From NCBI RefSeq assembly GCF_902460845.1, contig NZ_CABPVS010000002.1, forward strand, positions 124,001 through 188,000: a stretch of 64,000 nucleotides of DNA, read 5' to 3'. A program made the position numbers and the translations under genes. The notes beneath the pieces were generated by a model. It was not told the DNA's origin. It ran no database searches and saw nothing but the letters and a program-made list of their open reading frames with translations. This stretch comes from Campylobacter concisus (GTDB taxonomy: Bacteria > Campylobacterota > Campylobacteria > Campylobacterales > Campylobacteraceae). Below, in pieces: positions 56,319-64,000 of this stretch. The first letter of the stretch is position 1. Every line of letters begins with the position of its first letter.

Positions 56319-57614
56319 TCAAAACTCATCCCAAAACGCTTTTTTAGGCTTTATGATCTCACTTTTTGAGCTATTTACGCTGTGATAGACTGCTTTATTG
56401 TATTTTGTGGCAAGGTGTTTTATTAGTAGCCTTTGAAGCACAGGCTCGCTGCTTGGCACAAACCAGCCATTGTTTGTGATAGCTACAACCACTTCAAATT
56501 CGCCCTTATAAAGCTCCTCTCTTGTCGCTTCATAGCAGATAGCGTTTCTAATTTTTACTCCATCTACCTCGTAGTCGCTAAAATTTTCAGCCTTTTTAAA
56601 GTCGCTAGCTCCGCCAAAAAATAGCTTATTTACTGTATCTTGCATAAATTTTGGTAAAGGAATTTCTTCGCCAAATGGCACTAAAAATTTCTTATCCATT
56701 CGCCTAAGAGTGCCATCTTGAAACAAAAATGCAGAGTTATAAATTTGCTTATTTTCATAAGCAAGCGCGCCAGCTACGATAGTTATCTTTTTTGAAAGCT
56801 CTTTTAGCTCATCGACAAGTAGCGGCTCATTTGTCATAAATAGTGGAAACGCGCTCTCTGGCAGCACGATAAGGCGTTTTTGCTCGGCTACTGCGCTATT
56901 TATCATGTCTAAATTTTCATTTGTAAATTTCATGCGTAAGCTTTTATCCCAGCGCACCCTTTGAGCGACATCGGTGTTTATTAGCTCCACGTCAAATGGC
57001 AAAGTCTTTGCCTCACTACTTTTAAACTGTAAAGCGGCTACTAGACAGATAAAAGCTAGAATAAATTTTAAAATTTTACCTTTTAAACTCAAAGAAATAG
57101 CCGCAAGAAATATAAATATAAGCCCTCTTGTGCTTGGCTCAAAAGGCCCTAAAACAAGTGTGGCCTCGAGTTTAAACCAGTTAAAGCCAAATGGATGAAC
57201 GTAGCTTACTAAAAATAGTAAAACAGCTCTTAGCACGACAAAACTGGGAAAAGAGGCTACCCAAAACATAAATCCGTAAACAATGGCTACAAAGAGGATG
57301 ACAAACGGTATAAGCCAAACAAGCTCATAGTAGATAAAACTAAAGCTGATCCAATAAAACCATAAAATTCCTGTGAAAAATCCAGCCGCGAAAAAACCAG
57401 CTCTGCTTAAATTTATGATGATGCCAATTCCAGTCAAAGTTAGAAACGGTGAGATGAAATTTAATAGCAAATTCTCGAAGAGGCTTAAAAAAATAAAGTT
57501 GGAAAGCAAAAAAGCACCGACAAAGGCTTTTATTATAATTTTAGTGCTAAAATGCCCATTTAAAAATCTTACAAATAAGGAAATCCATGCAAAACGCTGA
57601 TTTTTTAACATCAT
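56319..57614 (-). CDS. lnt: Apolipoprotein N-acyltransferase
   Basis: Lnt adds the third acyl chain to lipoproteins. The 431-aa protein has several N-terminal membrane helices and a nitrilase-fold periplasmic domain with the Glu (VLPESAFPLF), Lys (MDKKFLVPFGEE) and Cys (RNAICYEAT) catalytic triad. RBS AAGAGG lies 7 nt before the tandem ATGs at 57614/57611. The start lies inside yajC on the other strand, giving a 28-bp head-to-head overlap. Confidence 0.92.
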   Translation of the reverse strand: MMLKNQRFAWISLFVRFLNGHFSTKIIIKAFVGAFLLSNFIFLSLFENLLLNFISPFLTLTGIGIIINLSRAGFFAAGFFTGILWFYWISFSFIYYELVWLIPFVILFVAIVYGFMFWVASFPSFVVLRAVLLFLVSYVHPFGFNWFKLEATLVLGPFEPSTRGLIFIFLAAISLSLKGKILKFILAFICLVAALQFKSSEAKTLPFDVELINTDVAQRVRWDKSLRMKFTNENLDMINSAVAEQKRLIVLPESAFPLFMTNEPLLVDELKELSKKITIVAGALAYENKQIYNSAFLFQDGTLRRMDKKFLVPFGEEIPLPKFMQDTVNKLFFGGASDFKKAENFSDYEVDGVKIRNAICYEATREELYKGEFEVVVAITNNGWFVPSSEPVLQRLLIKHLATKYNKAVYHSVNSSKSEIIKPKKAFWDEF

Positions 57615-57859
57615 TACTACCTCTTGTTGTGCTTTTCGCCATATTTTACTTTTTGGTTATTAGACCTCAACAAAAACAACAAAAAGCCCATGCAGCAATG
57701 CTCGCAGCTCTTGATAAAGGTGATAAGATAATAACTAATGGCGGACTTATCTGCGAAGTGATTAAAGCCGAAAATGATTTTATCAAAGTTAAACTTAACG
57801 ATGATGTAATCGTTCGCATAGCACGCGAGTTTGTAGCTAAAAAGATCGAAGATAAATAA
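57587..57859 (+). CDS. yajC: Preprotein translocase subunit YajC
   Basis: YajC associates with SecDF. The 90-aa protein has one membrane helix (about 9-25) and the RPQQKQQKAHAAMLAALDKGD segment typical of the family. RBS AAGGA precedes the ATG, and both lie within lnt on the opposite strand. The stop overlaps the secD start by one nt (TAATG). Confidence 0.94.
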   Translation: MQNADFLTSLLPLVVLFAIFYFLVIRPQQKQQKAHAAMLAALDKGDKIITNGGLICEVIKAENDFIKVKLNDDVIVRIAREFVAKKIEDK

Positions 57860-59439
57860 TGCGTAACGCAAGAGTCACATATAGGCTAATTATCTTAATA
57901 TTAGCCTTGATTTTTGGTTTTGGCTTTTCGGTGCCATCTTTTTTTCAAACTCAAAATGGGGCTAAAATTTCACTTGGCCTTGATCTTCAAGGCGGCCTTC
58001 ATATGCTACTTGGTGTTGAAACGAGCGAAGCTATTCACTCAAAAATAAAATCAATAGCTGGAAGTATAAATTATTATGCTAAAAAAGAAGATGTGTTAAT
58101 TGATAAATTTAAGATTAAAGAAGAGAACATTGAATTTACTCTCCTTGATGGCGATGAGGCTCCAAAAGTAGATAAAGCACTAGCCGAGATAAAGGGACTT
58201 GATATCAAAAAAGATGGTTTAAATTACAGCATATCTTTAACCGAGCAAGAAAGAACGGATACGATCGAATATGCGATCTCTCAAGCTGTTGAGACTATTA
58301 GAAATAGGCTCGATCAGTTTGGTCTAGCTGAGCCAACAGTCGCTAGACAAGGCAAAGACAATATCCTAGTTGAGCTTCCTGGCATAAAGACTGAAGAAGA
58401 TGAGCAAAGAGCGAGAGATCTTATCGCGAAGGCTGCTCACTTGCAGCTTATGGCAGTTGATGATAAAAGACAAGATCAGGCTAATACAATGAGTGAGGCT
58501 GAAGCTGAAAGCTACGGCGATGTGATCTTTAAAGATGCTAAAAATGACCGTGTAAAATATGTCGTTAAAAATATCCCAGTGCTTGATGGCTCGATGCTAA
58601 CTGATGCAAAGGTTGCATTTTCTCAGCAAAATAACCTACCGATCATAAATTTCACTCTAAATTCAGAGGGTGCTAGAATTTTTGGCGATTTTACTGGTGC
58701 AAATGTTGGCAAAAGGCTTGCTATTGTGCTTGATGGCAAGGTTTATTCAGCTCCTGTTATAAATGAAAGAATAGGTGGTGGCAGTGGCCAGATAAGTGGT
58801 GGCTTTACCCTTGATGAGGCTCACGACGTAGCGATTGCACTAAGAAGTGGCGCACTTTTAGCCCCTGTTAAGATGCTGGAAAAAAGAAGTGTCGGTCCAT
58901 CTTTAGGACAAGAGAGCATCAATCAAAGCATGGTAGCGCTTGCTGCTGGATCTATTTTAGTAGTGCTATTTATGCTAGTTTATTACGGAATTTCTGGAAT
59001 TTTTGCAAATATCGCGCTAGTTGCGGATGTCGTTATATTGGTAGCTGTTATGGCACTTTTTGGAGCGACGCTTACCTTACCTGGTATGGCTGGTATCGTG
59101 CTAACGATTGGTATGGCGGTTGATGCAAACGTCATCATAAATGAGCGTATACGTGAGCTTTTGCGTGAAGGTATAGCGATAAGAACAGCTGTGCAAAAGG
59201 GTTATGAGCACGCTATGAGCGCAATTATCGACTCAAATTTAACTACTATCATCACAGTTGCTGTGCTTTACGCTTATGGTACTGGTCCAGTTAAAGGCTT
59301 TGCAGTAACAATGGCAATAGGTATTATGGCTTCGATGCTAACAGCTATACTTGGTACTCATGGCATGTTTGATGCTGCTATGGACAAGATAGAAAAAAGT
59401 GGAAATACCAGACTTTGGTTTGGTTATAAAAGGAGCTAA
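57859..59439 (+). CDS. secD: Protein-export membrane protein SecD
   Basis: SecD uses the proton gradient to pull exported proteins from the translocon. The 526-aa protein has the first helix, a large periplasmic region, then five helices with GLDLQGGLHMLLGV near 38 and GMAVDANVIINERIREL near 417-434. It is coupled to yajC and secF by overlapping stop and start codons. Confidence 0.96.
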   Translation: MRNARVTYRLIILILALIFGFGFSVPSFFQTQNGAKISLGLDLQGGLHMLLGVETSEAIHSKIKSIAGSINYYAKKEDVLIDKFKIKEENIEFTLLDGDEAPKVDKALAEIKGLDIKKDGLNYSISLTEQERTDTIEYAISQAVETIRNRLDQFGLAEPTVARQGKDNILVELPGIKTEEDEQRARDLIAKAAHLQLMAVDDKRQDQANTMSEAEAESYGDVIFKDAKNDRVKYVVKNIPVLDGSMLTDAKVAFSQQNNLPIINFTLNSEGARIFGDFTGANVGKRLAIVLDGKVYSAPVINERIGGGSGQISGGFTLDEAHDVAIALRSGALLAPVKMLEKRSVGPSLGQESINQSMVALAAGSILVVLFMLVYYGISGIFANIALVADVVILVAVMALFGATLTLPGMAGIVLTIGMAVDANVIINERIRELLREGIAIRTAVQKGYEHAMSAIIDSNLTTIITVAVLYAYGTGPVKGFAVTMAIGIMASMLTAILGTHGMFDAAMDKIEKSGNTRLWFGYKRS

Positions 59440-59441
59440 TG

Positions 59442-60413
59442 ATGCAAATTTTTACTAAAGCAAAAGTTTATGATTTTATGCGTTTTAGATTTGCTTCACT
59501 AGCATTTTCTATATTTTTATTTGTTGGCTCTATTGTTTTACTTGCGACAAAAGGCCTAAACTACGGCATTGATTTCTCTGGTGGTACGCTTATCCAGCTA
59601 AAATACGACACCAAAGCGCCACTTGATAAAATTCGTGATGCTTTTGGCACAAATGAGGTGCTTAAAAACGCCTCTGTTACTGAGTTTGGAAGCGAAGATG
59701 AGGCTGTTATTAGATTTTCAGGTTCAAGCTCAAATTTAACTGGCGACATTGGTACTGAGATAAAGCAAATTTTAAAAGATACTGGAAATTTTGAGGTAAG
59801 ACGTGTTGATATCGTTGGACCAAAGGTTGGTGACGAGCTTAGAGAAAAAGGCTTGATGGCTCTTGGAATTTCACTAATTGGCATATTAATCTACATCACA
59901 TTTAGATTTGAGTGGCGTTTTGCGCTAGCTGCAATTGCAACTGAAATTCACGATATAGTTATAACTGTTGGTGCTATTTCGCTATTTAATATTGATGTAA
60001 ATTTGGACACGCTAGCGGCTGTATTAACAGTGCTTGGCTACTCTCTAAATGATACGATCATCATTTTTGACAGGATAAGAGAGGGTATCAAAGAGAGTAA
60101 GAGAACTGACATCGAGGGCGTTATCAACGAGTCGGTCTCAGCTACGCTTTCAAGAACTATCCTAACTTCAGCAACTACGATGATGACAGTTCTTGTGTTA
60201 TTTTTATTTGGTGGAGATATGATACATGGATTTTCATTTATTCTTATCGTTGGTATTGTCATAGGAACGATCAGCTCGATCTACATCTCTTCGCCGTTTC
60301 TTATCTGGTTTAAATTTAGCATCGAGCATTTTAGAAGCAGAGAGACTGAAAAACAAAAGATAAAAAAAGAGCGCGAAAAAGAGCGTGCTATGTTTGAGAA
60401 AGGCGTTGTGTAA
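59442..60413 (+). CDS. secF: Protein-export membrane protein SecF
   Basis: SecF is the smaller partner of SecD. The 323-aa protein has six membrane helices and the conserved GIDFSGGTLIQL and LGYSLNDTIIIFDRIRE motifs. Tandem ATGs occur at 59439 and 59442; the second lies 6 nt after AGGAG and is preferred. The charged C-terminus is KEREKERAMFEKG. Confidence 0.95.
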   Translation: MQIFTKAKVYDFMRFRFASLAFSIFLFVGSIVLLATKGLNYGIDFSGGTLIQLKYDTKAPLDKIRDAFGTNEVLKNASVTEFGSEDEAVIRFSGSSSNLTGDIGTEIKQILKDTGNFEVRRVDIVGPKVGDELREKGLMALGISLIGILIYITFRFEWRFALAAIATEIHDIVITVGAISLFNIDVNLDTLAAVLTVLGYSLNDTIIIFDRIREGIKESKRTDIEGVINESVSATLSRTILTSATTMMTVLVLFLFGGDMIHGFSFILIVGIVIGTISSIYISSPFLIWFKFSIEHFRSRETEKQKIKKEREKERAMFEKGVV

Positions 60414-60422
60414 GGAGGGATA

Positions 60423-60761
60423 ATGAACTGGGGAAAAGTTATCTACATATTTTTTGCGCTGATGAGTCTTACGACTACGGCAGAATTTTTATATGATAAA
60501 AACGAGATTGCACTTTTTGTGGCAGCTAGTATAAATTTGGTTTCAACACTACTTAAGATTGGTGTTAAAAATTTACTCTCGGCTGAGCTTTTTGCAAGCT
60601 CACTGGTTGCTGACTTGCACCTTATACCAGCTTTTGTTATTTTGCAAGTCTCTGAAAATATAACACTTAGCTATTCGTTGGCTATTGGCGCAGTCATTGC
60701 AAATATATTTTCACTAGCCTTGGTTTTAATAGAATCAAGTAAAGCTCAAGAAGAATTTTAG
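60423..60761 (+). CDS. DUF6394-family membrane protein
   Basis: The 112-aa protein has three or four membrane helices with [22 protein letters not shown] at its start (given here as [18 protein letters not shown]) and ends at EEF. It matches a family of small uncharacterised proteins found next to secDF or leuS in Campylobacterota. The start is 9 bp after secF, and the stop is 8 bp before leuS, so it belongs to the export-leuS transcript. Confidence 0.8.
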   Translation: MNWGKVIYIFFALMSLTTTAEFLYDKNEIALFVAASINLVSTLLKIGVKNLLSAELFASSLVADLHLIPAFVILQVSENITLSYSLAIGAVIANIFSLALVLIESSKAQEEF

Positions 60762-60769
60762 GAGAAAAA

Positions 60770-63235
60770 ATGGCTGAGAAAATAAAATATGAGCCTTTAA
60801 AGATAGAAAAAAAATGGCAAGAAATTTGGGATAAAAATGAAGAATTTGAACCAAAAGATGACCTAAGCTTGCCGAAAAAATATATCCTAAGCATGTTTCC
60901 ATATCCAAGTGGACGCATACATATGGGGCATGTAAGAAACTACTCTATCGGCGATGCGCTGGCTAGGTCATATAGGAAAAGCGGATATAACGTGCTTCAT
61001 CCTATTGGCTTTGATAGCTTTGGTATGCCAGCTGAAAACGCAGCCATAAAACATAAAATTCACCCTAAAATTTGGACTTATGAAAATATCGACTATATGA
61101 AAAAAGAGCTTGCAAGCCTTGGTTTTTCATTTTCTAAAAAGAGAATTTTAGCCACATCTGACCCACTTTATACAAAGTGGGAGCAAAGCTTTTTTATAAA
61201 GATGTTTGAAAAAGGGCTTGTTTATAGAAAAAATGCAATTATAAATTGGTGCGAATACGATCAAACTGTGCTTGCAAATGAGCAGGTGGAGGATGGCAAA
61301 TGCTGGAGATGTGGTAATGATGTTGTACAAAAAGAGCTTCCAGGATATTACTTTAACATCACAAAATACGCTAGCGAGCTACTTGATGATCTGAAGCTTC
61401 TTGAAGGCAAATGGCCAAATCAAGTAATTACAATGCAAGAAAACTGGATCGGTAGAAGCTACGGCTTGGAGTTTAAATTTTATCTTGATGAAGCTTCAAA
61501 AGAGGCTTTAGGTGGTAAATTTGACGGCTTTGAGGTGTTTACTACAAGGGCTGATACGATTTACGGCGTTAGCTACACAGCCCTTGCCCCTGAACATCCT
61601 ATTGTAAAAGCATTGCTTGAGAGTGATAAGCTTGATAAAAACAAAAAGACAAAGATAAAAACAATCCTGAACCAAAGCCCAAGAGAGCGTCAAGCGAGCG
61701 AAAAAGACGGAGAATTTTTAGGAATTTACGTCGTTCATCCACTCACAAATGAAAAAATCCCAGTTTGGGTTGCAAATTTTATCTTAGCTGACTACGGCAG
61801 TGGTGCTATCATGGCTGTCCCTGCGCATGACCAAAGAGATTACGAGTTTGCAAGTAAATTTAATCTTCCTATAAAACCAGTTGTAAAACCACTTGATGGC
61901 GAGAGCGACGGTTCTAAAGCATACTCTGAGTACGGAATTTCTATAAATTCTGAGCTTATAAATGGACTTGTTTCAGAAGAAGCTAAAAATTTTATAATAG
62001 AAAAATTTGAAAAAGATGGTTTAGGCAAAAGGATCACAAACTATAAATTAAGAGACTGGGGAATTTCTCGTCAAAGATATTGGGGTGCACCAATACCTAT
62101 CGTGCACTGCAAATGCTGCGGCGTAGTGCCAGAAAAAGAGGAAAATTTGCCTATTGCGCTACCAGAAGATGTCGAAATCACAGGCGAGGGCAATCCTTTA
62201 GATAAACACCCAACTTGGAAATTTACAAAGTGTCCAAAATGTGGCCAAGACGCAATCAGAGAGACTGATACGATGGATACATTTGTGGAGAGCAGCTGGT
62301 ATTTTGCTAGATTTGCAAGCGATGAGAAGACTTGGGAGCAAAAAGCACTTGATGAAAAGAGCGTGAATTATTGGATGAATGTAGATCAGTATATCGGCGG
62401 TATCGAGCATGCGATATTGCACCTTTTATACGCTAGATTTTTCCAAAAGGTCTTAAGAGACCTTGGCTATCTAAGAGACGATGAGCCGTTTGAAAATTTA
62501 CTAACTCAAGGCATGGTCTTAAAAGATGGCAAAAAGATGAGTAAAAGCAAGGGAAACGTAGTAGATCCTGATGATATCATAAATAGATATGGCGCTGATA
62601 CAGCAAGGCTTTTTATCCTTTTTGCAGCGCCTCCTCAAAAAGAGCTTGAGTGGAACGATAGCGCAGTTGAAGGCGCATTTAGGTTTTTAAATAGGCTTTG
62701 GGAGAAGGCACAAACTATCAAAAAGATAGACGAACTGCCTCAGGTAGATCATGAAAGCCTAAACAAAGATGAGAAATTTGCAAGGCTAAAGATTTATGAA
62801 GCGCTTAAAAAATCAACCGAGGTTTTTGGCGACACATTTGCTTTTAATACATTAATCGCTGCTTGCATGGAGGCGTTAAACGCCATAAATGCACAAGATA
62901 ACGAAGATGTAAATGCTGAAGGCTTTTTTATCATCTTAAATTTACTAGAGCCTATCGTGCCGCACATCGCAAATGAGCTTAGTGAAGAGCTTTTTGGTAG
63001 AAAAAATTTCACAAAGATAGCCGTAAAAGAAGAGGTTTTTGTAAAAGATAGCATAGCTCTTGCAGTTACAGTAAATGGCAAAAAAAGAGCCGAGTTTGAA
63101 GTGGCAGCGAGCGAGAGTGAGGGTGAAATTTTAAAGCTAGCTAAGCAAAATGTAGCTAAATGGCTTGAAGGAAAAGAAATTTTAAAAGAGATTTATATAA
63201 AAGGCAAATTAGTAAATTTTGTCATTAAAGGATAA
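60770..63235 (+). CDS. leuS: Leucyl-tRNA synthetase
   Basis: LeuS charges tRNA-Leu. The 821-aa class I synthetase has the HIGH-type motif HMGH in [15 protein letters not shown], editing domain (about 220-400), zinc-like cysteines (CKCC and CPKCG) and KMSKS in [21 protein letters not shown] is strong. It lies in one run with secDF and lptE. Confidence 0.97.
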   Translation: MAEKIKYEPLKIEKKWQEIWDKNEEFEPKDDLSLPKKYILSMFPYPSGRIHMGHVRNYSIGDALARSYRKSGYNVLHPIGFDSFGMPAENAAIKHKIHPKIWTYENIDYMKKELASLGFSFSKKRILATSDPLYTKWEQSFFIKMFEKGLVYRKNAIINWCEYDQTVLANEQVEDGKCWRCGNDVVQKELPGYYFNITKYASELLDDLKLLEGKWPNQVITMQENWIGRSYGLEFKFYLDEASKEALGGKFDGFEVFTTRADTIYGVSYTALAPEHPIVKALLESDKLDKNKKTKIKTILNQSPRERQASEKDGEFLGIYVVHPLTNEKIPVWVANFILADYGSGAIMAVPAHDQRDYEFASKFNLPIKPVVKPLDGESDGSKAYSEYGISINSELINGLVSEEAKNFIIEKFEKDGLGKRITNYKLRDWGISRQRYWGAPIPIVHCKCCGVVPEKEENLPIALPEDVEITGEGNPLDKHPTWKFTKCPKCGQDAIRETDTMDTFVESSWYFARFASDEKTWEQKALDEKSVNYWMNVDQYIGGIEHAILHLLYARFFQKVLRDLGYLRDDEPFENLLTQGMVLKDGKKMSKSKGNVVDPDDIINRYGADTARLFILFAAPPQKELEWNDSAVEGAFRFLNRLWEKAQTIKKIDELPQVDHESLNKDEKFARLKIYEALKKSTEVFGDTFAFNTLIAACMEALNAINAQDNEDVNAEGFFIILNLLEPIVPHIANELSEELFGRKNFTKIAVKEEVFVKDSIALAVTVNGKKRAEFEVAASESEGEILKLAKQNVAKWLEGKEILKEIYIKGKLVNFVIKG

Positions 63236-63238
63236 ATT

Positions 63239-63778
63239 TTGAGATATTTTTTAGCGTTTTTTATTGCGATATTTATCTGTGGATGTGGCTATAAGCCGGT
63301 TTCAAAGATCACACATGATCTAGTTGGCGATAAAATTTACGTTGATGTGATTATCAGCAAAGAAGAACCAAAAAATAGCGTTTGGATAAAAGACGCTGTA
63401 AAAGAGGGCATGGTCGCAAGGCTAAATAAAAATTTATCAAGCAAAGAAAGTGCTGATACTTCGATAATAGTTTCAGTTAATAATTTAAGCTATGAAGCAA
63501 TTATTTATGATGAGTTTGGCTATATTACGTCATACAAAGCACATTTAAGCTTAAATTATAAGACTAAATTTAAAGATGGCACCGTAGTTGATATTCCAGC
63601 CACTGGCGAGTATGACTTTAGTGTCGCAAGACGTCAAAAAGATGTAAGATTTGCTGATAGCGTTCTTAGTGATACTCAAAAATACGAAGCTATCAAAGAG
63701 GCATCAAAAGAGGCCTTTGATGAGTATATCGCAAGTTTAGCGGTAAAAGGATATAGAAATGGCAGCAGTAACCGTTAG
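63239..63778 (+). CDS. lptE: LPS-assembly lipoprotein LptE
   Basis: LptE plugs the LptD outer-membrane channel for LPS insertion. The 179-aa protein starts at TTG 63239 (LRYFLAFF), 6 nt after AAAGGA (63227-63232). A signal peptide ends at lipobox ICGC, followed by GYKPVS as in other LptE proteins. The body is mixed alpha/beta with a KDGTVVDIPATGEYDF strand. It overlaps the next gene by 20 nt. Confidence 0.85.
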   Translation: MRYFLAFFIAIFICGCGYKPVSKITHDLVGDKIYVDVIISKEEPKNSVWIKDAVKEGMVARLNKNLSSKESADTSIIVSVNNLSYEAIIYDEFGYITSYKAHLSLNYKTKFKDGTVVDIPATGEYDFSVARRQKDVRFADSVLSDTQKYEAIKEASKEAFDEYIASLAVKGYRNGSSNR

Positions 63779-64000
63779 TCAAATAGTCAAGGAAGCCTTA
63801 AATGAGATCAAAGATCGTCATTTGATGCTAACGCCAGAGAATTACACTGAAGTCTATAATGAAATTTCTAAAAAATATGGCTTTACAACAGAAGAGAGTA
63901 AAAAGATAGAAAAATATATCTCAAGGCTTGGCGATGAATATAAAAATCAAGCCCTAAGCCTCCATATAAAGACGGTCGATGAGTTTGTCGCTTTTATGAC
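63759..64000 (+). CDS. N-terminus of a probable diguanylate cyclase (3' truncated)
   Basis: ATG 63759 follows AAAGGA (63745-63750) and overlaps lptE by 20 nt. The visible 80 residues (MAAVTVSQIVKEALNEIK, then LTPENYTEVYNEISKKYGF) resemble the N-terminal region of epsilonproteobacterial GGDEF proteins, where a 'LTPxNYxxxFxExAKK' phrase precedes the cyclase domain. The GGDEF domain itself would lie beyond the window, so the function is inferred. Confidence 0.55.
   Translation, partial: MAAVTVSQIVKEALNEIKDRHLMLTPENYTEVYNEISKKYGFTTEESKKIEKYISRLGDEYKNQALSLHIKTVDEFVAFM

Overview
The window looks like chromosomal core sequence of a Campylobacter species. It is AT-rich, with TATAAT-type promoters that mostly lack a -35 box. 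It carries a PorA/MOMP-like porin, a DUF2603 protein, a fused CcsBA cytochrome c assembly protein, and the neighbourhoods uvrD-truB-csrA-ispE-smpB-tlpA and flgB-flgC-fliE-pbp. From protein similarity I infer the C. concisus/curvus/rectus group. No rRNA, IS element, prophage, CRISPR array or long poly-G phase-variable tract is visible.

Layout. 1-2899: the end of an unknown gene, then a minus-strand operon ribA-rsmG-(PP0621-like)-(unknown)-htpX, joined mostly by 4-nt ATGA overlaps. 2968-6694: hemB-argF-DUF2603-hemN on the plus strand. 6811-15863: a type I secretion locus with a TolC-like outer-membrane factor, a LapG-like periplasmic protease, a LapD-like c-di-GMP receptor, an ABC exporter with a C39-like domain, an HlyD adaptor, an orphan 163-aa protein and a LuxR-type regulator. 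No secreted adhesin is encoded here. 16069-21574: a small coiled-coil membrane protein, tRNA-Thr/Tyr/Gly/Thr, tuf, rpmG, tRNA-Trp, secE, nusG, rplKAJL. 21693-34175: rpoB-rpoC, doxX-like, rpsL-rpsG-fusA, tRNA-Arg.

34176-43093: a poorly coding gap beside tRNA-Arg, then rhodanese, Dps, an unknown soluble protein, a lipoprotein, the major porin, a cytochrome c, CcsBA and two unknown membrane proteins. 43191-46267 (minus): pbp/ftsI, fliE, flgC, flgB. 46330-51253 (minus): tlpA-like, smpB, ispE, csrA, truB, uvrD. 51305-54932 (minus): an SspB-like protein, pepF, sstT. 55071-64000: metK, lnt (minus), then yajC-secD-secF-DUF6394-leuS-lptE and the start of a probable diguanylate cyclase.

Most of the window is translation, transcription and envelope housekeeping. 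The most interesting part is 6811-15863, a probable c-di-GMP-gated, LapD/LapG-controlled secretion system. It has a strong intrinsic terminator embedded in the membrane-anchor codons of lapG. A second item is a possible short RNA (about 36823-36877) with 12 nt of perfect complementarity to the ribosome-binding site of the downstream porin. All functions are inferred from sequence patterns read by eye; no database search was run.
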